A stretch of DNA of 64,000 nucleotides from Prolixibacteraceae bacterium JC049. GTDB lineage: Bacteria; Bacteroidota; Bacteroidia; Bacteroidales; Prolixibacteraceae. The translations under genes and the position numbers were made by a program. A model generated the notes under the pieces. It searched no databases. It was not told where the DNA came from and worked only from the letters and a program-made list of their open reading frames with translations. The stretch lies in assembly GCA_023369685.1 (NCBI GenBank), contig SACZ01000005.1, forward strand, positions 62,001 through 126,000, given 5' to 3'. This document shows, piece by piece, positions 9,134-17,491 of this stretch (position 1 is its first letter; every line of letters begins with the position of its first letter).

Positions 9134-9249
9134 CAAGATATTCGTCATTATTATTTAAATCGATTTTAGATTGAAGACCTACACCAAACAATTGCAATCC
9201 GAAGTCTGTTTATGCTCTCAGAAAACTGAAACAATAAAACAAAATTCAG

Positions 9250-9426
9250 ATGGAAAATACACAAAAGGTAATTGATGCCATGAAGAAGGCGGGAGAACCA
9301 TTGAAAGCAGGTCAGATTGCTGAATTGACTGGTTTAGACAAGAAAGAGGTAGACAAAGCAATGAAAACCTTAAAAACAGAAGAGTTGATCGTTTCTCCTA
9401 AGCGATGCTTCTGGGAACCAAAATAA
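9250..9426 (+). CDS. 58-residue winged-helix protein
   Basis: A short frame encoding 58 residues from ATG to TAA. The pattern is one compact helix-turn-helix: [20 protein letters not shown], then [17 protein letters not shown], ending in a wing-like turn [11 protein letters not shown]. It resembles the DNA-binding half of small MarR- or ArsR-like proteins and archaeal-type minimal winged helices. No partner domain is present, so it may act as a dimer or nucleic-acid-binding accessory. It stands alone, 116 bases after the PLP enzyme and directly before a strong bidirectional terminator, which argues it is a real gene. Function unknown. Confidence 0.8.
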   Translation: MENTQKVIDAMKKAGEPLKAGQIAELTGLDKKEVDKAMKTLKTEELIVSPKRCFWEPK

Positions 9427-9453
9427 TTTCGATTCACATTGTATTTCGAAAAG

Positions 9454-9493
9454 AAAAAGCGACCATCGGATCAATTCCAATGGTCGCTTTTTT
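9454..9493. terminator. bidirectional terminator between the winged-helix gene and hutU
   Basis: AAAAAGCGACCAT pairs with ATGGTCGCTTTTT, 13 perfect pairs, with A and T runs on both outer sides. It can end the + strand gene and the convergent hutU. Confidence 0.93.
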
Positions 9494-9518
9494 GTTATCT
9501 CTTAAGTCCAATAACAGA

Positions 9519-11519
9519 CTATATCAAATCATTTAAAAGAGCATCATCTACCAAGTTAGGCAATGTAACTTTTAAACTCTTATTGCGTTCCATTGCACGC
9601 TTAATGGCAAACATTGCTGGCTCGTTACGTGCCCAGCTTCTTCGTGAAATACCATTATTCACATCCCAGAAAAGCATCATCTCTAAACGACGATCGGCAT
9701 CGGCAGAACCATCCAACAGCATTCCAAATCCGCCATTGATAACTTCTCCCCAGCCTACTCCACCTCCATTGTGGATAGAAACCCAGGTTGCTCCTCTAAA
9801 GCTATCGCCAATCACATTATGAATAGCCATATCAGCTGTAAAACTGGAACCATCGTAAATGTTAGAAGTTTCACGGAAAGGAGAATCGGTTCCTGACACA
9901 TCATGATGGTCACGTCCCAATACTACCGGTCCAATCTTTCCTTCTCTGATTGCCTTGTTAAATGCCTCTGCAATTCGAATTCTTCCTTCTGCATCGGCAT
10001 AAAGAATTCGAGCCTGAGAACCAACAACCATCTTATTTTCTTGTGCTCCTTTTATCCACTGAATATTATCGGCCATCTGTTGCTGAATTTCAGCTGGCGA
10101 CTCCTTCATGATTTGTTCTAGTACTTCACAAGCCAATCGATCTGTCTCAGCCAAATCTTCTGCTTTACCCGAAGTACAAACCCAACGGAATGGTCCAAAA
10201 CCATAATCGAAACACATTGGTCCCATAATATCCTGCACATACGACGGGTAACGGAAGTCAATGCCATTATCAGCCATAATATCGGCTCCTGCACGTGAGC
10301 TCTCCAATAAAAAGGCATTTCCATAATCGAAGAAGTACATGCCATTTTCAACCAAAGCATTCACTGCTGTTACATGGCGGCGCAACGACTCCTGAACCAA
10401 TTCTTTAAAACGCTCAGGTTCTTCAGCCATCAATCTATTCGACTCTTCGTAACTAACTCCTGCAGGATAATAACCTCCTGCCCAAGGATTATGCAAAGAA
10501 GTTTGGTCTGATCCCAAATCAACTTTTATTTTACGCTCAGCTAAGCGCTCCCACAGGTCAACCACATTACCTAAGTAAGCAATTGAATGCGCCTCTTTGC
10601 GTTCCATATATTTCAATGCAGCATCAATTGTTGCATCAGCATCTTCAATAACTTCATCTACCCAGCCTTGCTCATGGCGCTTCCAAGCTGCTTTTCCATT
10701 TACTTCGGCAGTGATACTTACTACACCTGCAATATTACCTGCTTTAGGCTGAGCACCGCTCATACCTCCTAATCCGGCTGTTACAAAAAGTTTTCCTTCT
10801 GTTCCTTTACCATCAATCTTACGACAAGCATTCAACACGGTAATTGTTGTTCCGTGTACAATTCCCTGAGGTCCGATGTACATATACGAGCCCGCTGTCA
10901 TTTGTCCATACTGAGTAACGCCCAGTGCATTGAATTTTTCCCAATCATCCGGCTGTGAATAATTCGGAATCATCATTCCATTGGTCACCACTACTCTTGG
11001 TGCATCTTTATGCGATGGGAAAAGCCCCATTGGATGTCCACTGTACATTACCAATGTCTGCTCGTCAGTCATCTCGGACAAATATTTCATTGCTAAAAGA
11101 TATTGTGCCCAGTTCTGAAATACAGCTCCGTTTCCTCCATAAGTAATTAACTCGTCGGGATGCTGTGCTACTGCCGGATCCAGGTTATTCTGAATCATCA
11201 GCATAATTGCCTTAGCTTGCTGCGATTTTCCTGGATACCAATCAATAGGATAAGCCTTCATTTCGTAGTCAGGCTTTAGGCGATACATGTAAATTCGTCC
11301 GTATTTTTCCAACTCGGCAGCAAATTCGGGTGCCAACATGGCATGCTGCTCAACAGGAAAATAACGTAAAGCATTACGAATTGCTAGTTTTTTTTCATCG
11401 GCTGTTAAAATCTCTTTTCGCTTAGGAGCGTGATTTACAGCCGAATCCATTGGCTTCAGTTCAGGCAATCTTGAAGGAATCCCTTCTTGTATTGCTTGTT
11501 GAAATATTGCTGGTGTCAT
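9519..11519 (-). CDS. hutU: urocanate hydratase HutU
   Basis: A 666-residue urocanase, converting urocanate to imidazolonepropionate in histidine breakdown with tightly bound NAD. Family segments are clear: TYGGNGAVFQNWAQY, YSGHPMGLFPS, TAGSYMYIGPQGIVHGT, the NAD-binding FVTAGLGGMSGAQPKAGNIAG, and near the end SIHNGGGVGWGEVINGGFGMLLDGS. The length is that of the longer Bacteroidota/eukaryote-like urocanases, about 110 residues above the E. coli-type enzyme. No other hut gene is adjacent, so the remaining pathway genes must be elsewhere or absent. The 275-base upstream gap to lemA holds divergent promoters that I could not place. Confidence 0.96.
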   Translation of the reverse strand: MTPAIFQQAIQEGIPSRLPELKPMDSAVNHAPKRKEILTADEKKLAIRNALRYFPVEQHAMLAPEFAAELEKYGRIYMYRLKPDYEMKAYPIDWYPGKSQQAKAIMLMIQNNLDPAVAQHPDELITYGGNGAVFQNWAQYLLAMKYLSEMTDEQTLVMYSGHPMGLFPSHKDAPRVVVTNGMMIPNYSQPDDWEKFNALGVTQYGQMTAGSYMYIGPQGIVHGTTITVLNACRKIDGKGTEGKLFVTAGLGGMSGAQPKAGNIAGVVSITAEVNGKAAWKRHEQGWVDEVIEDADATIDAALKYMERKEAHSIAYLGNVVDLWERLAERKIKVDLGSDQTSLHNPWAGGYYPAGVSYEESNRLMAEEPERFKELVQESLRRHVTAVNALVENGMYFFDYGNAFLLESSRAGADIMADNGIDFRYPSYVQDIMGPMCFDYGFGPFRWVCTSGKAEDLAETDRLACEVLEQIMKESPAEIQQQMADNIQWIKGAQENKMVVGSQARILYADAEGRIRIAEAFNKAIREGKIGPVVLGRDHHDVSGTDSPFRETSNIYDGSSFTADMAIHNVIGDSFRGATWVSIHNGGGVGWGEVINGGFGMLLDGSADADRRLEMMLFWDVNNGISRRSWARNEPAMFAIKRAMERNKSLKVTLPNLVDDALLNDLI

Positions 11520-11793
11520 ATTGTAATACTATTTTGGTTCACTATTTGATCTTCGCTAATCAGCTGTCGAATTTCGGAATTCCCCGATTTTTTTGAAAAT
11601 AATTGTAATGCTTTTACAACATTTGAAGACCTAATAATTGTCACATCATTCAGCCTATTGTAGTTAAAAAGTTACAAACTGCAAGCAATAAGCTGAATTT
11701 TCTTGTTACAACAAGGTAAAATGCAAAAGCATTACGTTTTTTCAGGATTTCGACATCCAGGTATAAACAATGTAAAATCTTAAAAATACACAG

Positions 11794-12387
11794 ATGAAAA
11801 AGACATTATTAATTGTTTTAGGTGTTTTTCTAGTTCTAGGAATAATCGTTTATTCTTCAGTAAAAAATAATTACAACTCAATGGTTGGTCTTGAAGAAGG
11901 CGTTTCTGCTCAATGGTCGCAGGTAGAAAATGTTTACCAGCGTAGAGCCGATCTAATTCCCAACCTAGTGGCAACAGTAAAAGGATATGCTGCTCACGAA
12001 AAAGAGACACTGGAAGGTGTAATCAATGCCAGAGCAAAAGCTACTTCTACCAATATAAATGCCGATAAACTGAATCCGGCCATGTTACAGCAATTTCAAC
12101 AAGCACAAGGTCAATTATCTTCTGCGTTGAGTCGCTTAATGGTAGTGGTAGAAAAATATCCCGACTTGAAAGCCAATCAAAACTTCAGGGATTTACAAGC
12201 TCAACTGGAAGGAACTGAAAACAGAATTACAACAGAGCGTCGTCGTTTCAACGAAATGGCTAAGAACTACAATACTGTAATCCGTAAGTTCCCTAAAAAT
12301 ATCTTTGCAGGCATGTTCGGATTTGAAAAGAAAGCCTATTTCAAAGCGCAAGCTGGAGCAGAAAAAGCACCTGAAGTTAAATTTTAA
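11794..12387 (+). CDS. LemA family membrane protein
   Basis: A 197-residue LemA protein. An N-terminal membrane helix (about residues 4-22, LLIVLGVFLVLGIIVYSS) is followed by an alpha-helical domain on the other side of the membrane. It contains the family signature NSMVGLEEGVSAQWSQVENVYQRRADLIPNLVATVKGYA, and a second block beginning RRFNEMAKNYNT and reaching FGFEKKAYFKA. It heads a three-gene set with two TPM-domain proteins (gaps 11 and 17 bases), an arrangement widespread in bacteria. LemA function is not established; association with membrane stress or cell-envelope maintenance is an inference from other work on the family. Confidence 0.93.
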   Translation: MKKTLLIVLGVFLVLGIIVYSSVKNNYNSMVGLEEGVSAQWSQVENVYQRRADLIPNLVATVKGYAAHEKETLEGVINARAKATSTNINADKLNPAMLQQFQQAQGQLSSALSRLMVVVEKYPDLKANQNFRDLQAQLEGTENRITTERRRFNEMAKNYNTVIRKFPKNIFAGMFGFEKKAYFKAQAGAEKAPEVKF

Positions 12388-12398
12388 ACGAGCTAAAG

Positions 12399-12836
12399 AT
12401 GAAACCATCAGAATTTTTATCTGACGCACAAAAAAAGGAGGTTGAATCGGCCATTAAACAAGCCGAGCTCAACACTTCAGGAGAGATCCGGGTACACATT
12501 GAAAGTAATTGCAAAGGAGCTCCTCTTGACCGGGCAGCTTACCTTTTCCAAAAGTTGGAAATGCACAAAACAGAATTACGCAATGGTGTATTGTTCTACC
12601 TTTCATTTGCCGACCATAAATTTGGAATTCTGGGCGATGCAGGCATCAACACTAAGGTGGCCGATGACTTCTGGAACAATATAAAGGAGGAGATGCTTTT
12701 CTTGTTTAAGCAAGAAAAATACAGCGAAGGATTGGCCAAAGGTATTCTTATGGCTGGCGAACAGCTAAAAGCTCACTTCCCATATCAGAGTGATGATGTG
12801 AATGAATTGGCCGATGAAATTTCATTTGGAAAATAA
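12399..12836 (+). CDS. TPM-domain protein, cytoplasmic form
   Basis: A 145-residue protein consisting of a single TPM (TLP18.3/Psb32/MOLO) domain: SGEIRVHIES, RAAYLFQKLEMHKTELRNGVLFYLSFADHKFGILGDAGIN and the helical tail EGLAKGILMAGEQL. It has no signal peptide or membrane helix, so it should stay in the cytoplasm unless docked to LemA. TPM domains in plants are linked to photosystem repair; bacterial roles are poorly known. It sits between lemA and the secreted TPM protein, with which it probably forms one transcript. Confidence 0.87.
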   Translation: MKPSEFLSDAQKKEVESAIKQAELNTSGEIRVHIESNCKGAPLDRAAYLFQKLEMHKTELRNGVLFYLSFADHKFGILGDAGINTKVADDFWNNIKEEMLFLFKQEKYSEGLAKGILMAGEQLKAHFPYQSDDVNELADEISFGK

Positions 12837-12853
12837 CCCTTAAAACCAGCATC

Positions 12854-13690
12854 ATGAAATTTAAACATCTAATGAGTACTCTACTGGCATTGATGATTAG
12901 CATTACTCTTTTTGCTAATAAAGATATTCCGGATGTACCCAAAAAACAGCGACTGGTAAACGATTTTGCCAATGTATTATCGAATCAGCAACAAAATGCA
13001 TTAGAAGCGAAACTAACCGATTATGCATTAAAAACAACGACTCAGATAACCGTAGTTACAGTAAACTCTCTGAATGGTTATGACAGAGCCGATTTTGCTA
13101 CACGCTTAGCTCACAAATGGAAGATTGGTCAAAAAGGAAAAGACAATGGTGTATTGCTATTGGTAAAGCCCAAGACCAGCAATTCGCGTGGCCAGGTATA
13201 CGTAGCCGTAGGATATGGTTTAGAAGGAGTGATTCCGGATGCCATTGCCAACAGAGATATTGTAAACAAGGAATTGATTCCTTATTTCAAGCGCAACGAT
13301 TACTACACTGGAATAGATCGAGCAACAACCGTGATGATGGGATTAGCTGCCGGAGAATTTACTCCACAAGCTTATCACAAAAGCGTATCGGGCAAGAAGA
13401 AAAAACGTGCATCTGGTTTTGGAGCACTGATTTTCATCTTTATCATTCTGGTAGCACTAGTTGGTTCGCGTCGTAGAGGACGCTCATACGGAATGGGAGG
13501 AAGTTCTTTGCCATTCTGGGCAGCCCTAACCATGCTTAACTCAAATCGCCATTCGCACAATGGTTTCTTCGACGACTTCTCATCAGGAAGCGGTGGATTT
13601 GGCGGAGGCAGCAGCTTCGGTGGAGGCGGAGGTTTTGGCGGCTTCGGCGGTGGCGGATTTGGCGGCGGCGGTGCCGGTGGTTCATGGTAA
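12854..13690 (+). CDS. TPM-domain protein with membrane anchor and glycine-rich tail (YgcG type)
   Basis: A 278-residue exported protein. A signal peptide (about 1-21) leads to a TPM domain (about 30-160) with RLVNDFANVLSNQQQ, TTQITVVTVNSLNGYD and NGVLLLVKP. A basic patch GKKKKRASG precedes a membrane helix (about 187-205), and the protein ends in a low-complexity tail of Gly/Phe/Ser repeats, FGGGSSFGGGGGFGGFGG. This is the usual plan of YgcG-like proteins: the TPM domain faces the periplasm and the tail the other side. Function unknown. The terminator at 13736 ends the operon. Confidence 0.92.
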   Translation: MKFKHLMSTLLALMISITLFANKDIPDVPKKQRLVNDFANVLSNQQQNALEAKLTDYALKTTTQITVVTVNSLNGYDRADFATRLAHKWKIGQKGKDNGVLLLVKPKTSNSRGQVYVAVGYGLEGVIPDAIANRDIVNKELIPYFKRNDYYTGIDRATTVMMGLAAGEFTPQAYHKSVSGKKKKRASGFGALIFIFIILVALVGSRRRGRSYGMGGSSLPFWAALTMLNSNRHSHNGFFDDFSSGSGGFGGGSSFGGGGGFGGFGGGGFGGGGAGGSW

Positions 13691-13735
13691 TATTACTAGT
13701 ACTGAGTATAAAGTAGCTAGTACATAGATAAAATG

Positions 13736-13773
13736 AAAAAAGAGGTATCTAAATGTTAGGTATCTCTTTTTTT
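13736..13773 (+). terminator. terminator of the LemA-TPM operon
   Basis: A 15-pair stem of AAAAAAGAGGTATCT with AGGTATCTCTTTTTT (two G-U pairs), 7-base loop and a T-run. Confidence 0.85.
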
Positions 13774-13776
13774 ACG

Positions 13777-13864
13777 TGGCGTGCCTTAGGAATTGCAGTG
13801 GTTACCCCGCAAGAGCGAAGCGATGAGGAGTATGAACGGAAAGCCCGCCCGAAGGGAAGGCCAT
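13777..13864. repeat. GC-rich intergenic element, possible genome-wide repeat
   Basis: About 88 bases far richer in G and C than the surroundings, with purine-rich strings such as GAGCGAAGCGATGAGG and GCCCGCCCGAAGGGAAGGCC. The ends carry short complementary segments (TGGC...CCTT and AAGG.CCA). It has no open frame. Flanking it at 13705-13720 and 13878-13893 are near-identical 16-mers (AGTATAAAGTAG then C or T then TAG). The look is that of a dispersed intergenic repeat, but only one copy lies here, so that is an inference. Confidence 0.45.
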
Positions 13865-13903
13865 AAAATAGAATATTAGTATAAAGTAGTTAGAGTTCTG
13901 CAT

Positions 13904-13989
13904 TATGTACAGGGCACAGTTTACAAAACTGCGCCAGCCAAACGATGTTGTATGCACACTAGGCACAGCTTGCAAAACTGCGCCAGCCA
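13904..13989. repeat. two tandem imperfect hairpin repeats
   Basis: Units at 13904-13940 and 13951-13989 share TATG[T/C]ACA... and the core GGCACAG[T/C]TT[A/G]CAAAAC followed by TGCGCCAGCCA. In unit 1, GGCACAGTT can fold on AACTGCGCC with one mismatch; unit 2 has one further mismatch. The mutual similarity implies a tandem duplication. No coding frame is credible. A terminator follows immediately. Confidence 0.7.
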
Positions 13990-14009
13990 GAGTATTAGTT
14001 ACATATACG

Positions 14010-14044
14010 AAAAAAGCACAACCCGATTGGATTGTGCTTTTCTT
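14010..14044. terminator. terminator, mainly for the zinc-ribbon gene on the minus strand
   Basis: AAAAAGCACAA and TTGTGCTTTTT pair perfectly around a 10-base loop; A and T runs flank the stem, so it can work in both directions. It lies 20 bases past the stop codon of the minus-strand gene. Confidence 0.85.
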
Positions 14045-14063
14045 ATTTGGTGATTTCGTTTTC

Positions 14064-14828
14064 TTAAACTTCGTCTGCCATTTGGTTATCTACCAAAATA
14101 CGTCCACAGTGCTCACAAACAATAATTTTTTTGCGAGAAGCAATGTCTAACTGACGCTGAGGAGGAATACGGTTGAAACATCCACCACAAGCATCACGCT
14201 GAATAGTAACAACAGCCAAACCGTTACGTGCATTTTTACGAATACGTTTAAATGCCGTCAATAAGCGCTCCTCGATCATTTCGCCAATCTTATCAGCTTT
14301 GCTCATCAATCTTTCTTCTTCAACAGCTGTTTCTCCAGTAATCTCTTGCAACTCTTTTTTCTTGTTCTCAAGATCTTCCTGACGCTCTGACAAGTGCTGA
14401 CGTGCATCCTCGATAGCTTGCTTCTTAGTGTTCAACTCTTGAGTGAACTCACGAATTCTCTTTTCTGAAAGTTCAATTTCCAAAGTTTGGAACTCAATCT
14501 CTTTTGAAAGAGAGTCGAACTCACGGTTGTTGCGCACATTATTTTGTTGCTCAGTATATTTTGCAATTAATGCTTGCGACTCTTTAATCTGGGTTTTACG
14601 GTTAGAAACTGAAGTCTCCAGATTTTTCACATCATCTTCATAGTTAGACAAACGGGTTGAAAGCCCTGCAATTTCATCTTCCAGGTCTTGCACCTCCAAA
14701 GGCAACTCACCACAAAGCGTCTTAATCTTGTCCATTTCCGACATAACGCGCTGTAGATCAAACAAAGCCTTTAATTTTTCTTCAACAGGAACATCATTAG
14801 TTTCTGGTTTCTGATATTTTGTAGTCAT
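14064..14828 (-). CDS. coiled-coil protein with C-terminal C4 zinc ribbon
   Basis: A 254-residue cytoplasmic protein of the COG1579 type. Residues about 15-195 form a long coiled coil rich in Glu, Lys and Gln (for example EKRIREFTQELNTKKQAIED). The C-terminal ribbon carries two Cys pairs, CGGCFNRIP and CEHCGRIL, 31 residues apart by pattern. Family members are described as nucleic-acid-associated Zn-ribbon proteins, but the role in Bacteroidota is not settled. It is 37 bases downstream of the Nif3-like gene, the usual neighbour, and ends at a terminator. Confidence 0.87.
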   Translation of the reverse strand: MTTKYQKPETNDVPVEEKLKALFDLQRVMSEMDKIKTLCGELPLEVQDLEDEIAGLSTRLSNYEDDVKNLETSVSNRKTQIKESQALIAKYTEQQNNVRNNREFDSLSKEIEFQTLEIELSEKRIREFTQELNTKKQAIEDARQHLSERQEDLENKKKELQEITGETAVEEERLMSKADKIGEMIEERLLTAFKRIRKNARNGLAVVTIQRDACGGCFNRIPPQRQLDIASRKKIIVCEHCGRILVDNQMADEV

Positions 14829-14865
14829 ATTACTATGTTGTTTATTTTTTTTGCAACAAAATTCA

Positions 14866-15966
14866 CTAAATCAGGTAATTTACCGGGTTGGTAATTACCT
14901 CCGACAAATGGAGGGCAAATTTAGGGAATTTTTTTCTAAGTATTTCATAAAAAACTTCTTTAGTGAATTGCTCACTTTCATAATGGCCTATATCAGCAAT
15001 TACAACCCTCCCTTCGGCACTAAAATAATCGTGGTATTTAAAATCACCAGAGATAAAAACATCGGCTTTATTCCCTATTGCAGCTTTTAGTAAGAAGCTC
15101 CCGGCTCCCCCACAAACAGCCACCTTTTTCACTGGTTTATTTTTAAGCGCCGTATATTTTATAGAAGGACATCCGAACGTTTCTTTCACCGTTCTTAAAA
15201 AGTCCAATTCCTCCATTTCTGTTTCCAGCTCTCCAATCATCCCAATACCAACAGAGTTTAACTGATTGTTAAGCGGATAGATATCGTAAGCTACCTCCTC
15301 ATAAGGATGAGCAGTCATTAATGCAGCAAGTACTTTCCCTGTCAGGTGTTTTGGAACAATAGTTTCCACTTTAACTTCCTCTTCGGTATGTACCTCTCCT
15401 ACATTTCCAACAAATGGATTAGCTCCTTCTTGTCCGCGAAATGTTCCTTGTCCATTGGTATTGAAACTACATGAATCGTAGTTTCCAATGTGTCCGGCTC
15501 CGGCTTCAAAAACCGATTTTCGAACTTCCTCGGCTTGTGCTGAAGGCACAAAAAATACCAACTTCTGTAATTGATTATTGGCAGGACTCAGAATCTTACA
15601 ATTTTTAAGCTGAAGTTTCTCACAAATCTTATCGTTCACCCCTCCATAAACACTATCCATATTGGTATGACTAGCATAAATAGCAATATTATTCTGAATT
15701 GCTTTTATCACACAGCGTTCCACCAAGTTGGCTCCAGTGATCTTCTTCAATCCTCCAAAAATCAATGGATGATGGCAAACAATCAGGTTGCAACCTCGCT
15801 GAATTGCTTCATCAATTACCTCTTCGGTAATATCTAATGTCAACAAAGCAGCATTTGCTTCTTGCGAAACATCGCCAACCAATAATCCGGCATTATCATA
15901 CGATTCCTGATAAGCCAAAGGTGCTACTGCTTCTAATGATGATATAATTTCTTGTATAGTAGGCAT
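14866..15966 (-). CDS. Nif3-like dinuclear metal centre protein
   Basis: A 366-residue protein of the Nif3/DUF34 family (older label: GTP cyclohydrolase I type 2). The N-terminus (TIQEIISSLEAVAPLAYQESYDN then AGLLVG) and motifs LIVCHHPLIFGGLKK, IYASHTNMDSV and near the end DIGHYESEQFTKE supply the His/Asp/Glu ligands of the two-metal site; a PII-like insertion domain lies between. The frame is open to 15996, but the ATG at 15966 gives the family N-terminus and avoids overlap with the MerR gene, whose stop lies 4 bases upstream. Its substrate is not established. Confidence 0.9.
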   Translation of the reverse strand: MPTIQEIISSLEAVAPLAYQESYDNAGLLVGDVSQEANAALLTLDITEEVIDEAIQRGCNLIVCHHPLIFGGLKKITGANLVERCVIKAIQNNIAIYASHTNMDSVYGGVNDKICEKLQLKNCKILSPANNQLQKLVFFVPSAQAEEVRKSVFEAGAGHIGNYDSCSFNTNGQGTFRGQEGANPFVGNVGEVHTEEEVKVETIVPKHLTGKVLAALMTAHPYEEVAYDIYPLNNQLNSVGIGMIGELETEMEELDFLRTVKETFGCPSIKYTALKNKPVKKVAVCGGAGSFLLKAAIGNKADVFISGDFKYHDYFSAEGRVVIADIGHYESEQFTKEVFYEILRKKFPKFALHLSEVITNPVNYLI

Positions 15967-15970
15967 AATT

Positions 15971-16309
15971 CTATTCCAATTCGTCTCTAACTTCAATGAG
16001 CATAGCTCTGATCTGTTTCAATCGATGTACCACCTGATAGGTAGGATCTTCGGCACCCCGTGAGTCTTTAATCTTTTGTCGGGCACCTTTCAGTGTCATT
16101 CCTCGTTCTTTCACCAAATGATAAACGAGCTGTACCTGTTCAACATCTTTATCTGTAAAAAAGCGTACACCACTAGCATTCTTCTTGGGTTTGATATTAT
16201 CGAATTCTTTTTCCCAAAAACGAATTTGTGAAGGAGCTACCCCAACCTTTTGGGCAACTTCACCAATGGAGAAATATAGCTTATCGACACTTTTTTTAAG
16301 TTTTGGCAC
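15971..16309 (-). CDS. MerR-family transcriptional regulator
   Basis: A 112-residue protein with the MerR winged helix: YFSIGEVAQKVGVAPSQIRFWEKEF and GVRFFTDKDVEQVQLVYHLVKERGMTLKGARQKI. The C-terminal part is a short dimerisation helix with no cysteine cluster, so no metal-sensing site is evident. It lies between the M23 peptidase (24 bases upstream) and the Nif3-like gene in one minus-strand series. This order recurs in Bacteroidota, but its regulon is unknown. Confidence 0.9.
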   Translation of the reverse strand: MPKLKKSVDKLYFSIGEVAQKVGVAPSQIRFWEKEFDNIKPKKNASGVRFFTDKDVEQVQLVYHLVKERGMTLKGARQKIKDSRGAEDPTYQVVHRLKQIRAMLIEVRDELE

Positions 16310-16333
16310 GCCTAAAGAAGATTAAGGGTTAAA

Positions 16334-17305
16334 TTAATCGAAGGTCTGTCCCATGTTCGACGAGATAGTTATCATTTCATCGTACTGCTGAGGGGAAAGA
16401 TCTTTGAAATAATAATATTGAGGGTTTACTGCTTTTCCGTTTTTATGTACTTCGTAATGCAAGTGTGGACCGGTTGATTTTCCGGTGTTTCCAACGTAAC
16501 CAATCACATCTCCACGGCTCACCTTCTGCCCTTTGCGTACATTGAAAGCACTCATGTGTCCATAAAGTGTTTCATACCCAAATCCGTGATCAATTACCAC
16601 ATACTTCCCATAACCAGAACGCAAAGTTTTAACTTGCTTCACTACACCGGTACCTGTAGAGTAAATTTCGGTGCCCACTGGAGCTGTAAAGTCCATTCCG
16701 TAGTGAAACTTTCGGATTTTATATACCGGATCAATTCGCCATCCCCAACCAGAAGCTGTTCTTCTTAAGTCTTTATTGGAAACAGGCATAACCGCAGGAA
16801 TAGAAAGTAACATTTTTTCCTTATTCAAAGCTAAATCCAATACTTCATCGAATGATTTCGATTGAATATAACATTGCTTGGAAAGAACATCCAGTTTACG
16901 AGCGGTAGAAATTACCAACTCTGAATTCTCCAGACTTTCTAACTTCTTGTATCTGTTAGCACCACCAAATCCAGCTTTACGCACTGCACTTGGAATTGGT
17001 TCGGCTTCAAAAATTACTCGATAGATATTATCATCGCGGGTTTGGATATCATCCAACACCTTTTGCATTTGATTCACCTCTTTATCCAGCAATTGGTACT
17101 GTGCCAGCAATCGCTTATTCTCCCTATTCAAGGCTTGCTCTTTAGGAGACATCGTGAAAGTGGTCAGTAAAAAGAATATAACCCAGCCGAATACAAAGCT
17201 CGAAAATAAAAAGCCCAAAGTTTTTTTCACCTTGTGCTTTACCTTGTGATCGACTTGCTCGTAGCTGAGTGTTTTGGAATTAAATTTATATTTCACCTTT
17301 GCCAT
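16334..17305 (-). CDS. membrane-anchored M23 peptidase (LytM type)
   Basis: A 323-residue protein with a basic cytoplasmic N-terminus (KYKFNSKTL..VKHKVKKT), one membrane helix (about 32-52), a short coiled coil (about 60-95), and a C-terminal M23 domain (about 190-300). The zinc motifs are intact: HYGMDF (HxxxD) and HLHYEV (HxH). It should cleave peptide cross-links of peptidoglycan in the periplasm. The upstream helical part resembles regulators of LytM activation. It heads a minus-strand set with the MerR, Nif3-like and zinc-ribbon genes. Confidence 0.92.
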   Translation of the reverse strand: MAKVKYKFNSKTLSYEQVDHKVKHKVKKTLGFLFSSFVFGWVIFFLLTTFTMSPKEQALNRENKRLLAQYQLLDKEVNQMQKVLDDIQTRDDNIYRVIFEAEPIPSAVRKAGFGGANRYKKLESLENSELVISTARKLDVLSKQCYIQSKSFDEVLDLALNKEKMLLSIPAVMPVSNKDLRRTASGWGWRIDPVYKIRKFHYGMDFTAPVGTEIYSTGTGVVKQVKTLRSGYGKYVVIDHGFGYETLYGHMSAFNVRKGQKVSRGDVIGYVGNTGKSTGPHLHYEVHKNGKAVNPQYYYFKDLSPQQYDEMITISSNMGQTFD

Positions 17306-17342
17306 AAGGTTAAAATATTTAAGATTTTAGGCTATATAGCAA

Positions 17343-17373
17343 CAAATTTAAGTAAATAATCTAACTTTGCAAG
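17343..17373 (-). promoter_or_regulatory. promoter for the M23 peptidase series
   Basis: On the minus strand, CTTG is followed after 19 bases by TAAATTTG, an exact TAnnTTTG match, about 38 bases before the ATG. Confidence 0.45.
17362..17369 (+). promoter_or_regulatory. -7 promoter element for alaS
   Basis: TAACTTTG matches TAnnTTTG exactly but lacks a clear -33 box. It would give alaS a leader of about 115 bases, which includes a stem of TTTTTGCC with GGCAAAAA (17380-17419). It overlaps the divergent promoter for the peptidase gene. Confidence 0.35.
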
Positions 17374-17491
17374 AATCCATTTTTGCCCCTTGTAAGTTGC
17401 TTGCAAATAAAGGCAAAAAGCCTGTTTAAATAGGTAGTTTGGATATACAACAAAGCAGAAAATAACATAAAAATAAACGAAGAATAGAATT

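Noticed and set aside
9439-9822. Plus-strand frame opposite the hutU end
   Set aside because: It begins at the terminator and is antisense to an unambiguous urocanase.
9519-11519. Possibility of a complete histidine-utilisation operon
   Set aside because: Only hutU is present; genes on either side are unrelated.
13905-14150. Plus-strand frame over the hairpin repeats
   Set aside because: It crosses the repeats, a terminator and the antisense end of the zinc-ribbon gene and has no family resemblance.
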